DNA from: Streptomyces sp. GQFP
GTDB lineage: Bacteria > Actinomycetota > Actinomycetes > Streptomycetales > Streptomycetaceae
Direction: 5' to 3'
Length of the DNA stretch: 64,000 bases
Assembly (NCBI RefSeq): GCF_021545335.1
Contig: NZ_CP089312.1
Location: 4,836,001-4,900,000, forward strand
A model generated the notes under the pieces. The model was not told where the DNA came from, did not search any database, and saw only the letters and a list, made by a program, of their open reading frames with translations. Shown here one piece after another: positions 25,837-34,182 of this stretch (position 1 is its first letter; each line of letters starts with the position of its first letter). The translations under genes and the position numbers were made by a program.

Positions 25837-27306
25837 ATGTCCCACACACCGTCACGGCGTAGCGTTCTGCGCGGATTCACGGTCACCGGCGCGGTGGTGA
25901 CCGGCTTCGCCACCACCACCCGGAGCTGGGCCACCACCGGCTCCCCCGACCCGGACCTGGTAGGGCTCCCGCCCCTGGACGGGACCCTCGTCATGGACGA
26001 GGCGTCGCTCACGGCCGCCGCCGACGACTACGGCCACATCGTGCACCGCCGTCCCCGCGCCGTCCTGCGCCCCGGATCGGTCCAGGACGTCGTCGCCATG
26101 GTCCGCTTCTGCAACGAGCACCGGCTGAAGGTCGCCCCGCGCGGCCAGGGACACGCCACCTACGGCGGGGGCCAGGTCGAGGACGGTCTGGTCATCGAGA
26201 CGGCGACCCTCGCGGCCATCGGCGCCCTGTCACCGGGCGCCACCACCGTCACCGTCGGCGCGGGCGCGAGATGGAGCGAGGTGACGAAGGCGACGCTCGT
26301 CCACGGCCTCACCCCGCCCGTCTTCACCGACTACATCGAACTCTCCGTCGGCGGCACGCTCTCCGTGGGCGGCCTCGGCGGCCAGAGCCAGCGGTACGGC
26401 GCCCAGACCGACAACGTCACCGAACTCCAGGTCGTCACCGGGGCCGGCGAGTTCGTACGCTGCTCACCGGCCCGGCGCCCCGACCTGTTCCACGCCGTCC
26501 TCGCCGGCCTCGGCCAGGTCGCCGTCGTCGTCGGCGCCACCCTCCGGCTGGTGGCCGCGCCGGAGACCGTACGGCACTATCTGCTGCCGTACGACGACCT
26601 GGAGACCTTCCTCGACGACCAGCGCACCCTCGTCCGGGACGGCCGCTTCGACTACGTCGAGGGCCAGATCTCGGCGGACGCCGACGGGAACTTCCGCGTC
26701 CCCACCCTGGAGGCCGTGGCCTACGGCCCGCCGGTCGGCCCCGCCCCCGACGACACGGTCCTGCTGCGCGGTCTGCGCCACAACACCGCCGGCGTCCAGG
26801 CCTCCGACCTCGCCTACTACGACTTCATCGACCGGCTGGCCCCCGTCGTCGCCGCCCTGAAGGAGGCCGGCATCTGGGCGTACGCCCACCCGTGGCTCAA
26901 CCTGCTGCTCCCCGGGGAGTCCGCCGGCTCGCTCATCGCGGCGGAGCTGGCCGACCTCACCCCGGCGGACGTTGGCGCGGGTCTCGTCCTCACCTACCCG
27001 TTCCCTAGCGATCGCCTGTCCACCGCGCTCCTGCCCACCACCGACGACGAGTTGACGCACCTCTTCGCGATCCTGCGGGCCACCCCGCCGGCCGACACCG
27101 CCACCGTCGACCGTCTCCTGGCCGCCAACCGCGCCGCCTACGAGGCCGTCGCGGCGGCGGGCGGCACCCAGTACCCGGTCGGGAGCATCCCCTTCACCCG
27201 CGCGGACTGGCGGACCCACTTCGGCGCGGCCTGGCCGCAGTTGAAGGAGGCTAAGCGCAGATACGACCCGCGAGGCGTCCTCGTCCCGGGCCAGGGCATC
27301 TTCTGA
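25837..27306 (+). CDS. TAT-exported FAD-linked oxidoreductase resembling cytokinin dehydrogenase
   Basis: 489 aa. A twin-arginine signal (SRRSVLRGFTVTG) is followed by an FAD_binding_4 (VAO/PCMH) domain with RPGSVQDVVAMV and PRGQGHATYGGGQ; the His of GQGH is where cytokinin dehydrogenases attach FAD covalently. GGLGGQSQRYGAQTDNV and the VLAGLGQ segment follow. The C-terminal domain has HPWLNLLLP and ends YDPRGVLVPGQGIF, both strongly reminiscent of cytokinin dehydrogenase. Predicted to oxidise adenine-type cytokinins or a similar amine outside the cell, with a quinone or oxygen as acceptor. Substrate is inference; relatives include other VAO-type oxidases. Confidence 0.85.
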   Translation: MSHTPSRRSVLRGFTVTGAVVTGFATTTRSWATTGSPDPDLVGLPPLDGTLVMDEASLTAAADDYGHIVHRRPRAVLRPGSVQDVVAMVRFCNEHRLKVAPRGQGHATYGGGQVEDGLVIETATLAAIGALSPGATTVTVGAGARWSEVTKATLVHGLTPPVFTDYIELSVGGTLSVGGLGGQSQRYGAQTDNVTELQVVTGAGEFVRCSPARRPDLFHAVLAGLGQVAVVVGATLRLVAAPETVRHYLLPYDDLETFLDDQRTLVRDGRFDYVEGQISADADGNFRVPTLEAVAYGPPVGPAPDDTVLLRGLRHNTAGVQASDLAYYDFIDRLAPVVAALKEAGIWAYAHPWLNLLLPGESAGSLIAAELADLTPADVGAGLVLTYPFPSDRLSTALLPTTDDELTHLFAILRATPPADTATVDRLLAANRAAYEAVAAAGGTQYPVGSIPFTRADWRTHFGAAWPQLKEAKRRYDPRGVLVPGQGIF

Positions 27307-27333
27307 GGCCGTAGCAGCAGCCAGAGGTGACTG

Positions 27334-27366
27334 CGCCAACCGCCGTTGTCCGGACGGTGGTTGGCG
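27334..27366. terminator. Hairpin between convergent genes
   Basis: Arms CGCCAACCGCCGT (27334-27346) and ACGGTGGTTGGCG (27354-27366), 13 bp with one G-T wobble, around a 7-base loop. Located 28 bases past the oxidoreductase stop and directly abutting the stop of the converging DUF5955-like gene. Confidence 0.65.
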
Positions 27367-27789
27367 TCAGGCGCCCAGGGTTCCCCGTACCGTCTGGGCG
27401 AGTTCGCCGACCGCGACGACCAGCGGGGTCACCGGCTGCACGAACTCGGTCAGCCGGTCCAGGGCGCGGCGCAGCACCGGCGGCTGCGGCTCCTCCTCGT
27501 CGAGTTCCTCACGCAGGCGCCGCAGTTCGCGGGTGGTGGCCTCGGGGTCGGCCAGCGCCGCGCGGTGCTCGGACAGCAACTGCTCGACGTACACGAGGAG
27601 TTCGGCCGTACGGGCGGCGGCCTGTGCCGGGTCCTGCGGCTGGAAGCCGACCGAGCCGGAGAATGCCTGGGCCCGGTTTCCGATCGCCTGGTTGCCGACG
27701 TAGTGGGTGCCGCCGTTGATCACCAGCCCGTTGTTGACGGGCGGTTGGGGCGCCACGGGACGGCCGTCGTCACCGCTGCTGCTGCTCAT
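27367..27789 (-). CDS. DUF5955-like protein with VGNQAIG motif
   Basis: 140 aa. Pro-rich N-terminus, then NNGLVINGGTHYVGNQAIG at residues about 19-37. The charged helical core (TAELLVYVEQLLSEHRAALA, RELRRLREELDEEE) is probably a coiled coil, and the C-terminal helix RRALDRLTEFVQPVTPL resembles DUF5955. No membrane segment. It lies 43 bases downstream of the large membrane-protein gene and shares with its C-terminus the motif GGT-x2-VGNQAIG-x2-A-x-A, so the two products probably interact. Confidence 0.65.
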   Translation of the reverse strand: MSSSSGDDGRPVAPQPPVNNGLVINGGTHYVGNQAIGNRAQAFSGSVGFQPQDPAQAAARTAELLVYVEQLLSEHRAALADPEATTRELRRLREELDEEEPQPPVLRRALDRLTEFVQPVTPLVVAVGELAQTVRGTLGA

Positions 27790-27832
27790 CGCGGACTCCC
27801 TTCTCTCTCAGGCTGTTTGTGGCTGCTTGTGG

Positions 27833-29569
27833 CTACTTCTGGGCGGGCGCGGCGGCCGGACCGGTCTGCCGCGGGAGGTTCTGTGTCGCGTTGGCCCCCG
27901 TGCCGATCGCCTGGTTGCCGACGATGCTCGTACCGCCCTGCTGGATGACGCCCTGGTTGAGGATGGTCTGCTGCTGGGCGCGGAAGTCGGTGGTGTCGTA
28001 GCCGCGTGCGTCGAGGAACTCCCGGATCGCGGCGAGGGTGTGGCGTTGCACCGCCGAGGTGACCCGGTCGGCGTCCACGACCTGGAAGTAGTTCTGGTAG
28101 ACGGGGCTCGTCGCGATCTCCCGCATGCTCATCCGGGCGCCGTAGTCGAAGACCGGGTCCTGCTCCATGGCGGTCAGCTCGGCCGCCATCCGCTGGGTGC
28201 GCCGGGTCTCGAACCGGGCCTGGCGCAGCGCCCGGGAGGGCGCGCCGAAGAACGCCGGGCCGGTGCGGTGCAGAGCCTCCGCCAGCAGTCCGCGCTGCCG
28301 CTCGGGGGTGAGCGGGTCACGCAGCCGGTCCACGACGTGGTAGACGGCGCCCACCGGTCCGAGCACATGGTTGCCGCAGTGCAGGTGCAACGTCCTGCCC
28401 TCGGTCGAGAAGTGCAGCAGCACGCTCGGCACCACGTCGCCGCCCCACAGCGGCACATGGACCGCCAGGTGGTAGCGGACCGTGCCCGTCGGACGCAGCA
28501 TGATCTCCTCGACCGCCTCGGCCGGCAGCCTCGTGGCCGGTGTCAGGCCGGCGGTCGTCATGAACCGTTCGTCGTCGCCGATGGTCGTGCCGTCCACGAA
28601 GACCCGGTCCTCGATGGTGAGGGAGCCGAGGGATTCGGAGGATGCCGGGGCCTTCGGCGCGGTGTCCGCGATGCCGTCGGCGCCGTCGCGCGCGGCGACC
28701 GTGCGGAGGTGTTCGTGTACGTGGGCGACGAGTTCGACGACGGTGAAGGCAACCGGCCCGCCGGGGCGCGGGCGCTTGTCGACCGGGTCGTCGGCGGGCA
28801 GGAGCGGCACGGCGACCGACCAGGTGGAGGCGGGCGGCGCGTAGCCGACGAACGGTGAGAACCCGCTGTACACGGTGACGTTGCCGTCCCGCGCCTCCTT
28901 GACGACCGCCATCCGGTCGACGATCCACTGCTTCAGCGGCAGGGCGGGCAGCCGACGCCGGGCGAACGCAGCGCGGGTCATGGTGGTGCGCAGCAGCAGG
29001 TCGATGCCGAGTTCGTGCCGTACGACCGTCACGTATGCGAACACCACCGCGCCGACGGAGGCGAGCACGGCCGGGATCCCGGCCAGGTAGGCGCCGAGCA
29101 GCCAGGCAATGAACCCGGACACGGGCAGGGACGCGATGGCGGCGGCGAGGGGGAAGGCGAAGGGCACCGCCACTGCCGCGGTGACCACCGTACTCACCAA
29201 CGCCCTGTTGCCCGGCTGGTGTTGGCCCCGGGTGGCGAGGCCGGGCCGGGAGCGGCCCACGCTCGCGGTGAACGAGAGGAACACCGCGCTGAACAGCAGC
29301 CACAGCGGCGCGAGCACCGCCACGACCGCGAACGCGCCCGCCAGCCGCAGATCGCGGCGCCGGCGGATCTCCTGTGCCGCCAGGCAGTGGTGGGCCACCG
29401 CCACCAGGTCGACACCGGGCGAGGGCGCGACGGCACTGGCCTCGTCCGCGATCACCCCGTCCACCACCCGGTCGGCGAACTCCTCGTCGACGTATGCCGC
29501 TGCGCACAGATACCGGGTGACATCACCCGGCATGCTCCCGACCGGCATGTGCGCCTGCGGGGTCGTCAT
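27833..29569 (-). CDS. Large membrane protein with C-terminal VGNQAIG motif
   Basis: About 578 aa. N-terminal soluble part (MTTPQAHMPVGSMPGDVTRY), then three to four hydrophobic segments at about residues 75-200 (AGAFAVVAVLAPLWLLFSAV, TVVTAAVAVPFAFPLAAAIA, GIPAVLASVGAVVFAYVTVV). A 370-residue soluble domain of unknown fold follows, ending LNQGVIQQGGTSIVGNQAIG and a short Ala/Pro tail. The ATG at 29569 has an excellent GGGAGGTG six bases upstream, so I start here although the frame continues upstream without a stop. No family recognised. The tail motif is repeated in the next gene. Confidence 0.7.
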   Translation of the reverse strand: MTTPQAHMPVGSMPGDVTRYLCAAAYVDEEFADRVVDGVIADEASAVAPSPGVDLVAVAHHCLAAQEIRRRRDLRLAGAFAVVAVLAPLWLLFSAVFLSFTASVGRSRPGLATRGQHQPGNRALVSTVVTAAVAVPFAFPLAAAIASLPVSGFIAWLLGAYLAGIPAVLASVGAVVFAYVTVVRHELGIDLLLRTTMTRAAFARRRLPALPLKQWIVDRMAVVKEARDGNVTVYSGFSPFVGYAPPASTWSVAVPLLPADDPVDKRPRPGGPVAFTVVELVAHVHEHLRTVAARDGADGIADTAPKAPASSESLGSLTIEDRVFVDGTTIGDDERFMTTAGLTPATRLPAEAVEEIMLRPTGTVRYHLAVHVPLWGGDVVPSVLLHFSTEGRTLHLHCGNHVLGPVGAVYHVVDRLRDPLTPERQRGLLAEALHRTGPAFFGAPSRALRQARFETRRTQRMAAELTAMEQDPVFDYGARMSMREIATSPVYQNYFQVVDADRVTSAVQRHTLAAIREFLDARGYDTTDFRAQQQTILNQGVIQQGGTSIVGNQAIGTGANATQNLPRQTGPAAAPAQK

Positions 29570-30160
29570 GGCGACACCTCCCTTTCTCGGGCGGAACGGC
29601 GCCCTGGTGGCGCCGGCCGACCCTGTGATCCGTACACGTGGTGGTCCGGCGGTCAGAAGAGCGATCAGGACACCGGCCAGCAGGCCGAAGGCGAGGGGGG
29701 CGTGCAGGAGTTCGGTGCGCAGCCAGCGGTCCGGCAGTTCCAGTCCGTCGACGTAGGTCTCCAGGAGCAACCAGCGCAGTACGGCCACGAGTTCGGACAC
29801 CAGCACGACCGCGAGGAGGCAGCGGCCCCAGCCGACCGTCTCGCGCGCCCGCAGCCTCGCCATCACCCAGGCGAGCGCCACCAGCAGCAGCACGACGCTG
29901 ATGTTCTGCACGACCAGCATGGAGGTGCCGAGGTAGTCGACGTAGTCGTCGGCGTAGTCGTCGGCGGAGAAGTCCCACCTGGGGACGAACGCCCCCTCGA
30001 CCAGCCAGCGCGTGGCCGCGTCGTCGTAGTGCTCGACGTAGAAGTCCCCCGCCTGCCGCTGCCCCCAGGGGCTGCCCACGAGGAGGAGGAACAGGCACAG
30101 CAGCGTGATGCGCCCGCGTAAGGGCGGACGGGACAAGGGTGGTCCGAGTCGGAGCCGCAT
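29570..30160 (-). CDS. N-terminal membrane ORF fused in frame to the next gene
   Basis: About 197 codons from an ATG at 30160. Contains several hydrophobic segments (ITLLCLFLLLVGSPW; SMLVVQNISVVLLLVALAWV; CLLAVVLVSELVAVLRWLLL; LAFGLLAGVLIALLTA) and acidic DFSADDYADDYVDYL. No stop codon separates it from the following gene at 29569, which has its own strong ribosome binding site. Either this is one 775-aa protein with an internal start, or a separate gene has lost its stop. Its own start lacks a clear ribosome binding site. Confidence 0.5.
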
Positions 30161-30174
30161 CCTAGGGCTGTCCC

Positions 30175-30206
30175 CGTTCGGGGCGGTGTCGACACCGCCC
30201 CGAACG
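30175..30206. terminator. Perfect 32-bp palindrome downstream of subtilase gene
   Basis: Arms of 16 bp (CGTTCGGGGCGGTGTC and its exact complement) with no loop bases between them. Located 15 bases past the subtilase stop and 14 bases before the start of the membrane ORF on the same strand. A strong terminator that separates the two units, or possibly an operator for the second. Confidence 0.75.
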
Positions 30207-30221
30207 AGAGTTCTATGACAG

Positions 30222-33200
30222 TTACTGGGTCGTGAGGTAGGCGCGCTCGATCGTCTGGACCAGCGTGTTGCCGGCCCGGTCGGTCAGCTTGGCGCGCAGC
30301 GAGACGGAGCCCGCCGTGGCCGGGTGGGTCAGCGCCAGGTGCGTACCGACGGCCTTGGCGTGCTGCCAGGTGGCGCCGTCGTCGTACGAGACCTCGAAGG
30401 CGAGCTTGGCGGGCCGCTGTCCGGCCGCCGCGCCCTCGACGGTGAAGGGCACCGAGAACCGCTTGCCCGCCTTCGCCTCCGCCGTGCTGGACAGGCTCAG
30501 GTCGGGCGAGAAGCGGACCACCGACAGCGGCAGCCCGGTGTTCTCGTCCTCGGGGGTGGTGGCGGAGCGGAAGGTCCACTCCGTCCGGACGCGGGTGCTG
30601 ACCGGATACACCGCCGGATCACGTGAGGCGTCCACGGTCAGCCGGTACGCGCTGTCCTCGGCGGGAACCGTGTATTCGGTGAGGTCGATCGGCGAGTAGC
30701 CGTAGTCGTCGGGTATCTCCTTGCCGTCCGCCTGGAGCGAGCTCGACACCGAGGTGTAGTCGCTGAGGCCCCAGTGGCCGGAGCCGTCGCCGAACTGCGG
30801 CAGGAAGGCCCTGATGGTGTTCCCGTACCGCACGATGCCGGGCAGTCCGCGCTCCGGTCCGAGGTCGCCCTCGGCGGGCAGGACCGGGCCGAAGACGCCG
30901 ACGTTGAACCGCTCGGTGTAGCTCCGTCCGGCCTCCCAGGTTCGCGGCATCCGCATCAGGAAGGTCTCGGCGTGCCTGTCGCGGTCCTCGCCGAACATCT
31001 GCCACATACGGAAGGACCACTTGACCTCGTTGTCGAGGACGTAGTCGGTGGTGCGTATCGGCAGGTCGCCCCTCAGGTCGGTGGCGCCGAAGATCAGGTC
31101 GCCGTCGGGTGTGTGCGGCGACACCTCGATCTGGACGCCCCTGCCGCCGACGGGGACGCCCGCCTGGAGGTCGACCTTGGCGAGCTGGTCCTGCTCGACG
31201 GTGGCGGCGAAGCCGTCCAGCCTGCCGGTGCGGTTCCAGGCCAGGTGGTAGGTGACGGGTCGGCCCTCGTCGTCCTCGCGGGTCCAGTCACCGGCGTACA
31301 CGGCGAACGTGCCGTCGGCGGTCGGCTCGGGTCCGAGCTGTCCGAAGGTGGTGCCCTCGAAGGTCGGCAGGATGTACTCCATGGTGGCCGCGCCCAGGTC
31401 ACCGCCCCGGTCGTAGCTGAAGAGGACCGTGGCCTCGGTGTTCTCGGCCGCCGCGTCGGGCACGGTGACCTTCACCGGCCGCGCCTGCCGGGCGTCGATG
31501 GTGACGGTGGTGTCCTTGTCCAGGGTCATCATCGGCTGCACCAGGATGGCGTGCTCGGCGGATTCGTAGGAGGGGTGGATCACCCCGCTCAGCGTGTAGA
31601 CGCCCTTGGGCACCCGTACGGTCAGCTCGCCGTCCTGCTCGTCGGCGAGGTCGGCGTAGAAGTCGCTGTGGATGGCGCTGATCTGGGTGGCGGCGTCGCC
31701 GATCGGCTCGCCGTTCTCGTCGAGGTGCCTGATCGTCAGGTCGTACGACTCGACCTCGCGCTCCACACCGACAGCGGTCCGCACCTGGACCTTCCCGTCG
31801 GCGGAGACGGCCTGCACCGAGCCGCCGAAGGAGCCGTCGGTGGTGCCCGCGCGGGTGTCGGCGGTGACGGAGGCGCTCGCCTCGCCGCCCGCCGGGACGG
31901 TGAGCTGCTTCGGTGAGACCTCGAACATGCCCTCGGCGGCGGGCTTGCCGTCCACCGAGAGGGCGTCGACGGACAGGTCCAGGGTGACCGGCTCCGTACC
32001 GAGGTTGCGGTACGTCACCTCCTTGGTCGCCGGAGCGTCGTCGCCGTGCGGCCACTGCTGGAGACCGAAGTCGAGCGGCTGCTGCTCGGTGACGACGCCC
32101 TGCTCCAGCGCCCGCACCAGATCCGTACGGCCGGTGCCCTGCTGGAAGGAGCTGTACGCGCCCGGCTTGGCCGAACCGGTGAGGACCGCCTTGATGCGCT
32201 CGCCGCTCCAGTCGGGATGCTGCTGGGCGAGGATGGCGGCGGCGCCCGCGACATGCGGGGTCGCCATGGAGGTGCCGTCGAGGGTGAGGTAGCCGGGTAT
32301 GTCGGAGGGGTAGAACTCCTCCAGCAGGCTTCCGGCGGCAGCGGCGGCCGTGATGGCGGCACCGGGCGCGGTCAGGTCGGGCTTGACCCCGCCGTCCCCG
32401 ACGCGCGGGCCACGGCTGGAGAAGTCGCCGAGCGCGTCGGACTTGTCGACGGCGCCCACGGTGAGCGCGGCGTCCGCGCTGCCCGGCGAACCGACGGTCC
32501 CCTCGCCGTACTCGCCCTCGTTGCCGGCGGCGATGACGAAGAGCGAGTCGGACTCGGCGGAGAGCCGGTTGACCGTCTCCTCCATCGGGTCGATGCCCGG
32601 CATGTCCGTACCGCCGAGGCTGAGGTTGACGACGTCGGCGCCCTGCGCGACCGCCCACTCCATGCCCGCGATGATCCCGGAGTCGTAGCCGCCTCCTTCG
32701 TCGTCGAGAACCTTGCCGTTGAGGATCTTCGCGCCCGGGGCGACGCCCTTGTACTTGCCGCCGTCCTTGGCGCCCGTCCCGGCCGTGATGGACGCGACGT
32801 GCGTGCCGTGGCCGAACTTGTCGGCGGTGCCGGACTCCGAACCGGTGAAGTCCTGCTCGGCGATCACCTGGTCGGAGAGGTCGGCGTGGGCCTTGTCGAC
32901 GCCGGTGTCCAGCACGGCGACCTTGGTGCCGGTGCCGTCGTACCCTGCGGCCCAGGCGGTCGGCGCGCCGATCTGCGGGACGCTCTTGTCAAGGCTGGCC
33001 TTGCGCCGCCCGTCGAGCCACACCTTCTCGACGGCGGTGGGGGCGGTGAACTCCGCCGTTCCCTCCGTCTGGTCCCCGGTGACGGCGTTCCAGAACTCGG
33101 TGGCACGCTTCTTCACCGGGCGCATCGCCTTGCCGTTGACCACCGGAAGCGCCCGGCCGATCCTCGCCCCGGCTCCCGTGAACGGGGTCATCGAGGGCGC

Positions 33201-33644
33201 CTTCTTGCCCTTGAACGTGACGATCAGCGGTACGTCGGTACGGCCCGCGTCGTCGTACCCGTCGGCGACCAGCTGGGTCACGTCGAACAGCCGGGCGTCC
33301 AACTTGCCCTGCGCCAGCAGCAGTTCGGCGTCACCGGGCACGACCCGGGTGTGTCCGTCGACCTCCCGGACGGAGAACGGCACCCGCTCCCGGCCCTCCG
33401 CCCGCACCACACCGGTGACCTTTCCGGCACCATCCACCATGACCTGGTCACCGGTGACGAGGGTGACCGTCTTCACGGCCTCGGCCGAACCGGCCGCCTT
33501 GCCGACACCCACCTCCGCCGTACTGACCGTGCCGGCGCCGCCGGCGTCCTGGGCTTCCGCACCCGGCACACCGGCCAGCAGAAGGGCCGTGGAGGCCACC
33601 CCCGCCGCCACGACCGCACGCCTTGGTCTTGCGCGTAACTGCAC
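30222..33644 (-). CDS. Secreted subtilisin-like serine protease (S8), large multidomain
   Basis: About 1140 aa. Signal peptide (RRAVVAAGVASTALLLAGVPG, cleavage at AEA), a propeptide region to about residue 210, and an S8 catalytic domain with Asp246 (VAVLDTGVD), His279 (FGHGTHVAS) and Ser459 (LDGTSMATPHVAG), plus oxyanion Asn in VIAAGNEGEYGEG. C-terminal about 600 residues are beta-rich domains. A GTG at 33659 is in frame, but AGGAG followed five bases later by the GTG at 33644 fixes the start. Degrades extracellular proteins. Terminated by the palindrome at 30175. Confidence 0.92.
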   Translation of the reverse strand: MQLRARPRRAVVAAGVASTALLLAGVPGAEAQDAGGAGTVSTAEVGVGKAAGSAEAVKTVTLVTGDQVMVDGAGKVTGVVRAEGRERVPFSVREVDGHTRVVPGDAELLLAQGKLDARLFDVTQLVADGYDDAGRTDVPLIVTFKGKKAPSMTPFTGAGARIGRALPVVNGKAMRPVKKRATEFWNAVTGDQTEGTAEFTAPTAVEKVWLDGRRKASLDKSVPQIGAPTAWAAGYDGTGTKVAVLDTGVDKAHADLSDQVIAEQDFTGSESGTADKFGHGTHVASITAGTGAKDGGKYKGVAPGAKILNGKVLDDEGGGYDSGIIAGMEWAVAQGADVVNLSLGGTDMPGIDPMEETVNRLSAESDSLFVIAAGNEGEYGEGTVGSPGSADAALTVGAVDKSDALGDFSSRGPRVGDGGVKPDLTAPGAAITAAAAAGSLLEEFYPSDIPGYLTLDGTSMATPHVAGAAAILAQQHPDWSGERIKAVLTGSAKPGAYSSFQQGTGRTDLVRALEQGVVTEQQPLDFGLQQWPHGDDAPATKEVTYRNLGTEPVTLDLSVDALSVDGKPAAEGMFEVSPKQLTVPAGGEASASVTADTRAGTTDGSFGGSVQAVSADGKVQVRTAVGVEREVESYDLTIRHLDENGEPIGDAATQISAIHSDFYADLADEQDGELTVRVPKGVYTLSGVIHPSYESAEHAILVQPMMTLDKDTTVTIDARQARPVKVTVPDAAAENTEATVLFSYDRGGDLGAATMEYILPTFEGTTFGQLGPEPTADGTFAVYAGDWTREDDEGRPVTYHLAWNRTGRLDGFAATVEQDQLAKVDLQAGVPVGGRGVQIEVSPHTPDGDLIFGATDLRGDLPIRTTDYVLDNEVKWSFRMWQMFGEDRDRHAETFLMRMPRTWEAGRSYTERFNVGVFGPVLPAEGDLGPERGLPGIVRYGNTIRAFLPQFGDGSGHWGLSDYTSVSSSLQADGKEIPDDYGYSPIDLTEYTVPAEDSAYRLTVDASRDPAVYPVSTRVRTEWTFRSATTPEDENTGLPLSVVRFSPDLSLSSTAEAKAGKRFSVPFTVEGAAAGQRPAKLAFEVSYDDGATWQHAKAVGTHLALTHPATAGSVSLRAKLTDRAGNTLVQTIERAYLTTQ

Positions 33645-33955
33645 CTGAACTCCTGACACTTCGGAATCGGAAGGCTTCGGAAGGAAGCCGTCCCGCGAAC
33701 GCCGGACGACTCGCGCCTAGAGACGGACGGGGGTGGCGCCGGGTTGGAAAAAGATCCGACGTGTTTCTGACGAGAGATCAGTCTGCCGCCCGCCGTGGAA
33801 CCTCCGCCTCCACCGTTCGGCCAGTACAGAGGGGGTTTCGGTCCGTGGGTTCCGGCCGTTCGGCCGAGGCGGAGCTGCCCTCCGAGGCAGCAGATTGGGC
33901 TGCCGGGACCCGGGCAGATGCGCGGGGTGACACGAGCGGCGAGGGAGTAGGACAC
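33645..33955. other. Intergenic region upstream of subtilase and a small ORF
   Basis: About 310 bases with no convincing gene. Open frames here lack ribosome binding sites. The region should carry the promoter of the subtilase gene on the minus strand and of the small hydrophobic peptide on the plus strand; no consensus element stood out. Confidence 0.4.
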
Positions 33956-34078
33956 ATGACGAAGGCACCACTGCACGGGCCGCGGACGAACCGGCACCTG
34001 GCGTGGGTCACGGCGCTGGCCGTGGCCGCGCTGATCGCCACCCAGTGGCTCGCCTCGGCGGGTCTCCCCGCCCACTGA
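33956..34078 (+). CDS. Small single-pass membrane peptide
   Basis: 40 aa: a basic N-terminus (MTKAPLHGPRTNRH), one hydrophobic helix (LAWVTALAVAALIATQWLA) and a short tail. The ATG is preceded by GGGAG/AGGAC. Codon use is GC-rich at third positions. Lies 100 bases before the oxidoreductase gene. Too short for family assignment; it could be a real membrane microprotein or chance. Confidence 0.4.
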   Translation: MTKAPLHGPRTNRHLAWVTALAVAALIATQWLASAGLPAH

Positions 34079-34119
34079 CCTGCGCCGCGTGCGATGTGGG
34101 CCAGGTCTCATCCGTGGGT

Positions 34120-34146
34120 TGTTACGCCGGAGGAGGCTGCGGTGTC
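34120..34146 (+). promoter_or_regulatory. Candidate ECF41-type promoter
   Basis: TGTTACG (34120-34126), a 16-base spacer, then TGTC (34143-34146), 36 bases before the oxidoreductase ATG. The ECF41 sigma-factor target motif described for this group is TGTCACA-N16-CGTC. The match has two changes in the -35 and one in the -10, with exact spacing. An ECF41-type sigma gene is immediately downstream, so this may be its own regulated promoter. Confidence 0.45.
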
Positions 34147-34182
34147 TCCATGCCGACGGGGCGACAGCACTAGGGAGACATC

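Noticed and set aside
32046..33638. 530-aa plus-strand open frame
   Set aside because: Antisense shadow of the subtilase gene, an effect of high third-position GC.
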